Both the position numbers and the translations under genes were made by a program. Shown here piece by piece: positions 7,972-15,545 of a stretch of DNA of 64,000 nt. Every line of letters begins with the position of its first letter. The first letter of the stretch is position 1. The notes under the pieces are model-generated. The model was not told the DNA's origin. It did no database searches and saw only the letters and a list, made by a program, of their open reading frames with translations. The DNA comes from Myxococcales bacterium (lineage in GTDB: Bacteria > Myxococcota_A > Polyangia > Polyangiales > Houyiibacteriaceae). Location of the stretch: positions 1 through 64,000 of the forward strand of contig JAHBWH010000008.1 of the NCBI GenBank assembly GCA_019637115.1, written 5' to 3'.

Positions 7972-8415
7972 ATGCGCGGGTACGACAGCGTCGGAACCCC
8001 ACCGCGGCCGCGGTCCCGGTCCCCGTCGCGGCCCCGGCCCCGGAAGGTGCGACCGACCACCAACCTCAACGACGATGCGCCACGCGAACGCTTCGCCCGC
8101 GGGTACGACAGCGTCGGAACCCCACCGCGGCCGCGGTCCCGGTCCCCGTCGCGGCCCCGTGCGACCGCCCACCAACCTCAACGACGATGCGCCACGCGAA
8201 CGCTTCGCCCGCGGGTGCGACAGCGTCGGAACCCCACCGCGGCCGCGGTCCCGGTCCCCATCGCGGTCCCAGCCCCGGAAGGTGCGACCGCACGGGAACT
8301 CCAACCACGAACGCCGCGCGAACGCTTCACCCGCGGGTACGACCGCGTCCGGACCCCACAGCGGCCGCAGTCCCGGTCCCCGTCGCGGTCCCGGCCCGGG
8401 AGACGCGACCGCCAA
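7972..8415. repeat. GC-rich repeat cluster, right copy (inverted relative to 3590-4510)
   Basis: Three to four long units on the plus strand, each with GCGGGTACGACAGCGTCGGA, then CCGCGGCCGCGGTCCCGG, GGAAGGTGCGACC, CAACCTCAACGACGATGCGC and CACGCGAACGCTTC. The same words occur on the minus strand at 3590-4510. The cluster stops about 20 bp before the stop codon of the kinase gene. Confidence 0.85.
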
Positions 8416-8435
8416 CCAACCGCGACGGCCCGCGC

Positions 8436-9773
8436 TCAGCGGGCGTCGTCCACGGATCGCCGCGGCCCTTTCGCCTTGGACTGGCCGTCTTCGCGGCGCG
8501 CGTTGGCGCCGAGCGAAGCGTGCGTGACGCGCGGGGCATCCGCGCTCGGCGCCGGCGGTCGGGGATCGCCGACGATCAACGCGGGAGGTGCGCCGAGCCC
8601 GAGGAGCACGGCCGCTGCGGCGATCACGAGCCCCAGCCCGAGGAACGAGCCAAAGGAGATGACGGGGTGCGGTCGCGCCGTCGCGAGCACTGAGAGCACG
8701 GTGAGCTGGACGGTGGCGGGGGAGGGGAGCGCGAGTGCGTCGCGGGTGGTGGGACGAGGCCGCAGCGGCGTGCGCGGGACCAGGCGGTGCCGCCGACCGC
8801 GGGTGCGGCGAAGGCTCGCGCGCTCGGCCTCCGCGCGCTCGGCGGCGGCAGCGGCCGCGTACTCGTCGTCGAGGTCGTCGAGGTCGATGAGCTCGGCGAG
8901 CTCTCGGGTCTCGGCGACGAGCCCGCCGAGGCGCGCGGGATCGGTGTCGACGCGCGCGGACGCCGCGACGCGCGCGAGCTCCGCGCGGAGCGCCGTGGCG
9001 GAACGCGGTCGCTTGCGTGGATCGTCCGCCAGGGCGCGATCGACGAGCGAGGTCAACCGACGCGGCAGGTCGGGGCGTAGGCGCGCGAGCGGCTCGATCC
9101 TACGGGCCTCGGCCAGCGCGAGGAGGATCTGGCTGACCTTCATCTCGTCGAAGGGGGTCCGGCCGCAGAGCAGCTCATAGAGGAGGATGCCCACCGCCCA
9201 GAGATCCGAGCGCGCGTCGACCTCGGCGCCCACGGCTTGCTCGGGTGAGAGGTAATGGGGCGTCCCCACGATGGCGCCCGATTGGGTGAGCTTCGCGCTG
9301 CTCGGGGCGCGCGCGATCCCGAAGTCGATGAGCTTCACGCGAGGCGAGCCGCCCGCTGGGACGTGCAAGAAAACGTTCGCCGGCTTGAGGTCGCGGTGGA
9401 CGATGCCGGCTGCGTGGACTGCCTCGAGGGCCGCGAGGACCTGATCGATGATCAGCAGCGCCTCGGGCAGGTCGAGGCGAACGCGATGCGTGAGCACGTG
9501 CTCGAGGTCGTTGCCCTCGAGCAGCTCCATCGCGAGGTAGGTGCGGCCGTCGGCCGCGCGGCCGTACTCGACGACCCGAAGCACGTTCTCGTGCTGCACC
9601 GCGCTCGCGAGCTCGGCCTCGCGCTCGAGGCGCGCCTGCAGCTCCTCCACGTTCGGTCCAAGCGGGCAGATGAGCTTGAGCGCGACGAGGCCGTGGCGCG
9701 GGTGCACCGCGCGCCAGACCTCGCCGCCGCCGCCCGCGCCGAGCCGCTCGATGAGTCGAATCTCCCCCAGCAT
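8436..9773 (-). CDS. Hanks-type Ser/Thr protein kinase with a C-terminal membrane segment
   Basis: A 445-residue eukaryotic-like protein kinase. The Gly-rich loop GAGGGGEV is at residues 13-20, the ATP-anchoring Lys is K33 (VALKL), the catalytic loop HRDLKPAN is at 126-133, DFG at 150-152, and SPEQA in the activation segment; all key residues are present, so it should be active. After the kinase domain comes an Arg/Ala-rich linker and one hydrophobic segment (about residues 385-410), then a short Pro/Ala-rich tail, so the kinase is cytoplasmic and membrane-tethered. I chose the ATG at 9773 because GGAGA precedes it at good spacing and the kinase domain follows at once; an upstream in-frame start at 9836 exists. 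No sensor domain is seen. Confidence 0.9.
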   Translation of the reverse strand: MLGEIRLIERLGAGGGGEVWRAVHPRHGLVALKLICPLGPNVEELQARLEREAELASAVQHENVLRVVEYGRAADGRTYLAMELLEGNDLEHVLTHRVRLDLPEALLIIDQVLAALEAVHAAGIVHRDLKPANVFLHVPAGGSPRVKLIDFGIARAPSSAKLTQSGAIVGTPHYLSPEQAVGAEVDARSDLWAVGILLYELLCGRTPFDEMKVSQILLALAEARRIEPLARLRPDLPRRLTSLVDRALADDPRKRPRSATALRAELARVAASARVDTDPARLGGLVAETRELAELIDLDDLDDEYAAAAAAERAEAERASLRRTRGRRHRLVPRTPLRPRPTTRDALALPSPATVQLTVLSVLATARPHPVISFGSFLGLGLVIAAAAVLLGLGAPPALIVGDPRPPAPSADAPRVTHASLGANARREDGQSKAKGPRRSVDDAR

Positions 9774-10118
9774 GCGGCTGGTGTCTCCAGGATTCGTGCC
9801 AGTCGGTTGCGAGGCGAGTGTACGTTGGTTGCACAATCGGCGAGGATCTCACCCAGCGGACGCGGATCGTGGCCCGACGGAACCGTGCGCGTGCGGGCTC
9901 TGTGTGGCGCGCGTCGCGGTTGCCGCCTCGCTCTCGAGCCGGATTGGTGGGGTGCGGGCTGGACGGCGACCGTGCAGTTTGGACGAGGCGGCCGATGAAA
10001 CGCAGCCGTCGTCGTGTCCGAGACACGCCGCGGTGTGGTCCCGGCCCGCGTCGAGGTCGCGGTCTCGCGCAAAAGCTGCAGCCGTGGTGTCCGTCGCGAG
10101 CGCTCGCCGACCAGAGGG
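9774..10118. other. Intergenic gap without recognisable gene
   Basis: 345 bp between the kinase start and the stop of the HTH-EIIA regulator, both on the minus strand. ORFs in it are shadows without family resemblance. The kinase promoter is presumably here but I see no convincing box. Confidence 0.5.
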
Positions 10119-10892
10119 CTACCCGCTCTCGAGGCGCTCGATCGCTTCGAGCGCCGGCTCGTGGCCATGAGTGCCAGCGAGCGCGCGAGTGAGTCCGCGG
10201 GCCGCGAGCCGTGCGGCCTGTGCGACGTAAGGGAGGGTCGCGACGTCACTCGGCAGCGCGAGGGCGAGCACCACGCTCACCTCGTCCGGGCGGACGAAGA
10301 GCGGGTCCTCGAGCACCAGCAACGCTGCGCCGAGCGGCCAGGGACCGCGCGCGACGGGCACCAGCACACCGTGACCGACGACCGCGCCGACCGCGCGTTC
10401 GTGGTCACGGAACGCTCGCAGGAGTGCTTGAGTGTCGCCGTCGAGGCGACCTGCGGCCATCTCGTGGATGTCGTCGAGCGATGCGCCCTCCACGCCGAGC
10501 ATCACGCGGTTCGGAACCAGCATTGGTGCGAGCTGCGGGCTCGTTTGGGCGATGGGAAAACGCGCCTCCACGAAGCGGCGCACCTCGGTCCACTCCGCGG
10601 GGTCTAGGCCGCGGCGCACGAGCGCAAGGAAAAGGGCCGCCGCCTCTGGTGAACGTTCGACGTGCTCGGCGACCCATGGACCGATGCGACGCCCCACCTC
10701 GAGCAAAACGCTCGGAGGGAGCTCAAGGACCTCGGCCATGGCGCGGAGGCGCTCCGGGGTGGGATCGGCATCGTGACCGTGCTCGATGCGGCTCACGTAC
10801 GCGCTCGACACGCCCAATCGACGCGCGAGGTCGCGGAGCCCCACCCCGGACTCCAGTCGGAGACGACGGAGCGCCAAGCCGACGTGGATCAC
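10119..10892 (-). CDS. Transcriptional regulator: XRE-type HTH fused to a PTS EIIA-like domain
   Basis: A 257-residue protein. Residues 5-61 form an XRE/Cro helix-turn-helix (LRDLARRLGVSSAYVSRIEH). Residues 120-255 resemble the EIIA domain of the nitrogen/fructose phosphotransferase system, including the GHGVLVPVARGP stretch at 173-184 where EIIA proteins have GxAIPHAR. The His that carries phosphate in EIIA is replaced by Val (V180), so phosphorylation at that site is impossible. The GTG start at 10892 overlaps the antiporter stop by 4 bp (GTGA), so the two proteins are made together. By position it probably controls the antiporter divergon through the palindrome at 12852; that is inference. 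Confidence 0.8.
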   Translation of the reverse strand: MIHVGLALRRLRLESGVGLRDLARRLGVSSAYVSRIEHGHDADPTPERLRAMAEVLELPPSVLLEVGRRIGPWVAEHVERSPEAAALFLALVRRGLDPAEWTEVRRFVEARFPIAQTSPQLAPMLVPNRVMLGVEGASLDDIHEMAAGRLDGDTQALLRAFRDHERAVGAVVGHGVLVPVARGPWPLGAALLVLEDPLFVRPDEVSVVLALALPSDVATLPYVAQAARLAARGLTRALAGTHGHEPALEAIERLESG

Positions 10893-12838
10893 GACACCTC
10901 TTCGCGCGTGCGCACGACGAGCACGGGGAGTTCGACGCGCTCGAGCAGAGGACACGCCGCGAAGGTGGATGCCAGACCGAAGGCTTGCGCGAAGGCGACC
11001 ACGACGAGATGGTACGAGCCCCCGTCCAAGCGTTCCAGGATTCGGTCGATTGGGCGGTCGCGTGGCGCGAGCTCGAGCACGTCCACGCTGGCGCCCGCGT
11101 CACGCGCGATCGCGCCGAACCGGAGCCCGTCCTCCTCCGGGCCGCATCTCACGACCAGGACGCGCTCGGCGCGATCGAGCCGCTCCCCTCGTGTGAGCAC
11201 GGCGACCGAGCACTTCGCACGTCGACGCAGCTCGTGGACCGCCGCGCCGAGACCTCGTTCGAACAGGCGCGCGTGGGGTGCGAGAACGATCCACGACGAG
11301 CGCTTCGCCTCCGCTTGCTGGAGCAGATCCTCGACCGGGTCGGTCGAGACGAAGCCGAGGGTCCGGATCTCGACGGCGAGGGCGCTCGCGATCGGCTCGA
11401 GCTCGTGCGCCAGGCGCGGGCTCGCGGGCGCGCGAACGCTCGGCGCCTCGCGCGGCTCGCGCAGGTGCAGCGCAGTGATCTCGCCCCCCCGCGCGAGTGT
11501 CGCGCCGAGCACGGCCTGCGCGCGGAGCACGCCTGGGTCGTCGATCCACAGGAGCACCCCGCCGGGGTCGCGCATGGGAGCGGGATCGTGGTTCGCCGAC
11601 GCCGGCTCGGGCCACACGCGGGTCACCAAATGCAGCAGGGGGGAGGTGATGGCGGTCGTCAGCCAGGCGAGCGCAACGAGCAGCGTGAAGACGGACGGAG
11701 AGAGGATGCCGACCGAGAGGCCCACGTTGACCACGATGAGTCCGAAGAGGCCCCGCGCGTTGAGCAACACGCCGAGCCGGACCGCGTCGCGCGAGCAGAC
11801 TCCGGACACGCGAGCCGCGACGAGAGTACCGCCGACCTTGGTCACCACCGCGACGAGCCCGAGCACGGCGAGGAGCGGGAGGCTGGCGCCGAGAGCGCTC
11901 AGATCCGTGCGGAGCCCGCTCGACGCGAAGAAGAGCGGGAGCAGGACGAGCACGACGAGGCTCTCCAGCCGATCGATGAGTCCGTCGGCGACGCGGCTCC
12001 GCGGGACCAGTGCTCCGGCGACGAACGCGACGAGCAACCCGTGCAATCCGAGCGCTTCGGCGGCGGCGACGCCTGCGAAGACCAAGACCACGGCGCCGAC
12101 CACGGTTGAGTCGTGCGCGGTATCGCTCGCGCGATCGAGTCGGAGCAACAACGGGCGCACGAGCACCAACGCGACGCCGAGCGCGCACGCTGTCAGAAGT
12201 GTCGCGAGCGCGGTCGGCCACTCCGTGACGCGGACGAGCGCGACGAGCACCGAGAGCGCGCACCACGCCAGAAAATCTGCGGTCGCCGCCGACGCCATCG
12301 CGATCGCGCCGAGCTCGGTGCCGAGCAGCCGATGCTCGACGAGGAAGCGCGCAAGGACGGGGAACGCGGAGACGCCTATGGCGACTCCCACGAAGGTCGC
12401 AAAGAGCGCGGGCGGGGTGCCGGCCGCGTGTGCATCGTGCGCAAGCCAGCCCACGGTCACCCCGCCGATCGTAGGGACGAGGAACGACCCCAGTCCGATC
12501 GCGACGGGCACGCGAACGCGACCGCGGAGCATCGCGGCGTCGACCTCGAGCCCGACGAGGAAAGCGAACAAGAGCACGCCGAGGTTGCTGACGGTCTCGA
12601 GCGTCGGGAGGGAGCTTGCCGCGAAGAGCCAAGCGTGGCTCGAGGGAAGCGCTGCGCCGAGGATCGACGGTCCGAGGATCACCCCCGCCGCGATCTCAGA
12701 GACCACGAGGGGTTGCCCGAGTCGTCGTCCCAGCGCCCCGTGAAGGCCGCGTGCGACCACCAGGATCGCTACGACCTGGGCGAGCAAGCGCGCGAGATCG
12801 GGAGTGCCCACGACGCTCCAATAGCACGGCTTGACCAC
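10889..12838 (-). CDS. CPA2-family cation/proton antiporter with C-terminal USP-like domains (leftward copy)
   Basis: A protein of about 649 residues. The first 390 hold 12-13 membrane segments of a KefB/CPA2 Na+ or K+/H+ antiporter, with the family words GQPLVVSEIAAGVILGPS near the start, LVGLEVD, and LLPLFFASSGLRTD. Residues after about 410 are soluble and resemble universal-stress-protein domains. CPA2 proteins exchange Na+ or K+ for H+ at the inner membrane in pH and K+ homeostasis. The start is uncertain: GTG at 12838 is chosen; an in-frame GTG at 12865 would overlap the palindrome. The gene is divergent from a second antiporter operon and coupled to the HTH-EIIA regulator downstream. 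Confidence 0.85.
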   Translation of the reverse strand: MVKPCYWSVVGTPDLARLLAQVVAILVVARGLHGALGRRLGQPLVVSEIAAGVILGPSILGAALPSSHAWLFAASSLPTLETVSNLGVLLFAFLVGLEVDAAMLRGRVRVPVAIGLGSFLVPTIGGVTVGWLAHDAHAAGTPPALFATFVGVAIGVSAFPVLARFLVEHRLLGTELGAIAMASAATADFLAWCALSVLVALVRVTEWPTALATLLTACALGVALVLVRPLLLRLDRASDTAHDSTVVGAVVLVFAGVAAAEALGLHGLLVAFVAGALVPRSRVADGLIDRLESLVVLVLLPLFFASSGLRTDLSALGASLPLLAVLGLVAVVTKVGGTLVAARVSGVCSRDAVRLGVLLNARGLFGLIVVNVGLSVGILSPSVFTLLVALAWLTTAITSPLLHLVTRVWPEPASANHDPAPMRDPGGVLLWIDDPGVLRAQAVLGATLARGGEITALHLREPREAPSVRAPASPRLAHELEPIASALAVEIRTLGFVSTDPVEDLLQQAEAKRSSWIVLAPHARLFERGLGAAVHELRRRAKCSVAVLTRGERLDRAERVLVVRCGPEEDGLRFGAIARDAGASVDVLELAPRDRPIDRILERLDGGSYHLVVVAFAQAFGLASTFAACPLLERVELPVLVVRTREEVS

Positions 12839-12851
12839 ATCGTCTTCTGAA

Positions 12852-12871
12852 TGATAAGTGTCCACTTATCA
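12852..12871. promoter_or_regulatory. Perfect palindrome between divergent antiporter genes (probable operator)
   Basis: TGATAAGTG and CACTTATCA are exact reverse complements separated by TC, 20 bp in all. The site is AT-rich in a very GC-rich background and lies in the roughly 50-bp gap between the two divergent starts, the expected place for an operator controlling both. The HTH-EIIA protein encoded at 10119-10892 is the obvious candidate to bind it. Confidence 0.65.
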
Positions 12872-12887
12872 CTCAGGAGCTCGCGTT

Positions 12888-13259
12888 ATGCGCACATTTG
12901 TGGTCTATTTGTCATTGGTGGCCATACCCTTGCTGGGCCTCGTGCTCGTGATTCGGCATGGGTCGGGGCTGGAGGCGCCCCCCTCGCTCGGGGGCGCTTG
13001 GATCACCGAGCTCCGCCACGAAGACCTACGGGTCGAGGTCACGCAGTCGGGACGCTACCTGAGCGTTCGGATGGAGGGCGTCGTACAATCGCTCGAGCTC
13101 GTGCACGGCGACCAGCGGACGAAGATCCTGGTGGGCTCGGGGGATTGTGCGGGCAGCCTCGCGGAGCTCCGGCGGACGGATGGCGAGCTGGCATTGCTCG
13201 CGCTCGAGCGGACGTGCGACCTTCCCGAGCGCCTCGTGCTCAGGAGGGACGCGCGATGA
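12888..13259 (+). CDS. Small membrane-anchored protein upstream of an antiporter
   Basis: A 123-residue protein with one N-terminal membrane segment (about residues 4-24) followed by a soluble domain of beta character containing QSGRYLSVRMEG and a Cys pair. The start ATG at 12888 has AGGAGC 7 bp upstream. The stop overlaps the ATG of the antiporter by 4 bp (ATGA), so they are translationally coupled. I do not recognise the family; the location suggests a periplasmic accessory to the antiporter, which is inference. Confidence 0.7.
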   Translation: MRTFVVYLSLVAIPLLGLVLVIRHGSGLEAPPSLGGAWITELRHEDLRVEVTQSGRYLSVRMEGVVQSLELVHGDQRTKILVGSGDCAGSLAELRRTDGELALLALERTCDLPERLVLRRDAR

Positions 13260-15340
13260 GCCTCGCCGTCTTGCTCGTGCAGATCGCGGTGATCCTCGTC
13301 GTCGCGCGGATCGTCGGTTGGGTCTTCGGGCGGTTCGGCCAGCCGCAGGTCGTCGGGGAGATGGCGGCCGGGATTCTGCTCGGCCCGTCGCTCTTGGGCT
13401 GGCTCGCCCCGGATGTCTCTGCGTTCATCTTCCCGCCCGAGTCGCTCGACAACCTCGGGTCGCTGAGCCAGGTGGGCCTGCTGCTCTTCATGTTTCTCGT
13501 AGGCCTGGAGTTCGATCCGAAGCTCCTGCGCGGACGCGGTCACGCGGCGTTGGTGACCAGCCACGCGAGCATCATCGTGCCGTTCTTCCTAGGGTCGCTG
13601 CTCGCGCTGCACCTCTACCCGCGCCTGTCCGACGAGAGCGTTCGTTTCGACGGCTTCGCACTCTTCCTAGGCGCAGCGATGAGCGTGACGGCGTTCCCCG
13701 TGCTCGCCCGCATCCTCGCCGAACGCGGCCTGTTGAAGACGAAGATGGGCGCTGTGACGATCGCCTGCGCTGCGGTCGATGACGTCACCGCCTGGGCGAT
13801 CCTCGCGGTCGTGATCGCGTTGGTGCGCGCGAGCGCCGCGCATGCGCCGCTTTGGGTGACGCTCGCCGGGACCGTCGTGTACGTCATGGTGATGCTCCTC
13901 GCCGTGCACCCGGCGCTGCGTTGGCTCGAGCGCCGGCATGACGAGCAGGGCAAGCTCGACCGGGTCATCAGCACGATCGTGTTCATCGGGCTGCTGGCGT
14001 CGGCATGGACCACCGAGCAGCTCGGCGTCCACGCGCTCTTCGGAGCGTTTTGCTTCGGGGCCGTGATGCCGAAGGCGCGTGGCTTCGTGCACGACCTGAC
14101 CGAGCGACTCGAGGACGTGACGGTGCTCTTCTTGTTGCCACTCTTCTTTGCGAGCGCGGGGCTCCGGACGCAGATCGGCCTCGTCGACGGCGCCGAGATG
14201 TGGAGCTACTTCGGGCTCATCATGCTCGTCGCCGTCGGGGGAAAGTTCGGAGGCTCGGCGATCGCCGCGCGCCTGTCGGGGCTCGATTGGCGCGAGTCGA
14301 GCGCGCTCGGGATCCTCATGAACACTCGGGGATTGATGGAGCTGGTCATCCTCACGATCGGTCTTGAGATTGGGGTCATCTCCCCAGCGCTCTTCGCGAT
14401 GATGGTGATGATGGCGCTCGCCACGACCATGATGACCACGCCGATCCTGGGGCTCCTCTATCCGTCGAGCCGGATGCGCGAGCAAGAGTCGGAGCCAGCG
14501 AGCGACGAGACGCGCGTGCTCGTGCCGGTCGCGCTGCCGAGCACCGGACCGGGGTTGCTGCGTGTCGCCCATGCGCTCGCGTCGGAGCTCGGCAAGATCT
14601 ACCCGCTGCACCTGCGCGCGCCTGGGCACGTGCTGCACGCGGGCCTCGATGACGACACGCCGCCCGACGAGGAGCACGCGCTTCGTCCGCTCGTCCGCGA
14701 GGCCGAAGCCCTCGGGGTGTCGGTTCGTCCGCTCGTCTTCGTCGCGCCGGACGCGGCGGGCGAGATCGTCGAGCTCGCGCGCATCAAACGCGCGCAGTGG
14801 GTCGTGATGGGGTGGCATCGTCCGCTGCTCACTCCGCTCGTCACGCACGGCATCGTCGGCGGCACCGTGCACGAGGTGCTCGAAGGAACGAGGGCGGGGG
14901 TGGCCATCCACGTGGAGCGTCACCATCGCCCTTGGCGGCGGGTGCTGGTTCCGATTCGCGACGACCCGCACGATCGCTCGGCCCTCGATGTCGCGTTGGC
15001 GCTCGCGAGGCGCGACCGCGAGCTACGTCTGCGGCTGCTCGACATCGAGGGGGCGAACGGGGACGCGCTCGCGCTCATCTCGGATCCCGAGTTGGTCGGG
15101 CGTGTCGAGGTCGTGCGCGCAGAGGGGGCGGAGCCGATGGACGCGGTGGTGCGATTCGCGGAGGGGTGCGATCTGGTCGCGCTCGGTGTCTCGCGCACCT
15201 GGGGTCTCGAACGTCAGCTCTTCGGGATCCGTCACGAGCGCCTCCTCCGCGAGACGTCAGCGTCGCTGTTGCTCGTGCGCGCCGGCGGGGTGAGCGCGTC
15301 GCCCGTGGCCGAACGAGCGGTTGTCGAGCACGCGGCGTGA
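13256..15340 (+). CDS. CPA2-family cation/proton antiporter with C-terminal USP-like domains (rightward copy)
   Basis: A 694-residue protein with the same plan as the leftward antiporter: an N-terminal antiporter domain (GQPQVVGEMAAGILLGPS near residue 35, LVGLEFD, VDDVTAWA, LLPLFFASAGLRTQ) and two C-terminal USP-like regions (residues 430-690). The membrane part keeps the paired acidic residues (VDD at about 180) that bind the cation in CPA2 proteins; the equivalent in the leftward copy reads TAD, so the two probably differ in ion handling. It is the second gene of a two-gene operon starting at 12888. Confidence 0.88.
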   Translation: MSLAVLLVQIAVILVVARIVGWVFGRFGQPQVVGEMAAGILLGPSLLGWLAPDVSAFIFPPESLDNLGSLSQVGLLLFMFLVGLEFDPKLLRGRGHAALVTSHASIIVPFFLGSLLALHLYPRLSDESVRFDGFALFLGAAMSVTAFPVLARILAERGLLKTKMGAVTIACAAVDDVTAWAILAVVIALVRASAAHAPLWVTLAGTVVYVMVMLLAVHPALRWLERRHDEQGKLDRVISTIVFIGLLASAWTTEQLGVHALFGAFCFGAVMPKARGFVHDLTERLEDVTVLFLLPLFFASAGLRTQIGLVDGAEMWSYFGLIMLVAVGGKFGGSAIAARLSGLDWRESSALGILMNTRGLMELVILTIGLEIGVISPALFAMMVMMALATTMMTTPILGLLYPSSRMREQESEPASDETRVLVPVALPSTGPGLLRVAHALASELGKIYPLHLRAPGHVLHAGLDDDTPPDEEHALRPLVREAEALGVSVRPLVFVAPDAAGEIVELARIKRAQWVVMGWHRPLLTPLVTHGIVGGTVHEVLEGTRAGVAIHVERHHRPWRRVLVPIRDDPHDRSALDVALALARRDRELRLRLLDIEGANGDALALISDPELVGRVEVVRAEGAEPMDAVVRFAEGCDLVALGVSRTWGLERQLFGIRHERLLRETSASLLLVRAGGVSASPVAERAVVEHAA

Positions 15341-15545
15341 GGCCACCCCGCCGCAGTACTCACAACCGAAGTTCGGTCCGGGTTGCCGTGGATGATCGGC
15401 GTGGAGGTCGTTTGCCGCGCCGACGAAGGGCAGGCCGAAGCCCATTCGACGAGGTCGTCGACCGAGATCGGGGTCGAGGGCCGCGGATACCCGGAACGAC
15501 CTTCGGGTTGGGGCACTAGACGAGCCCGGCGGAAGTCGAGCACCA

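Noticed and set aside
10211..12743. Plus-strand ORFs of 632 and 693 codons opposite the leftward antiporter
   Set aside because: Composition is Arg/Ser-rich without membrane pattern; the minus strand encodes a clear CPA2 antiporter.
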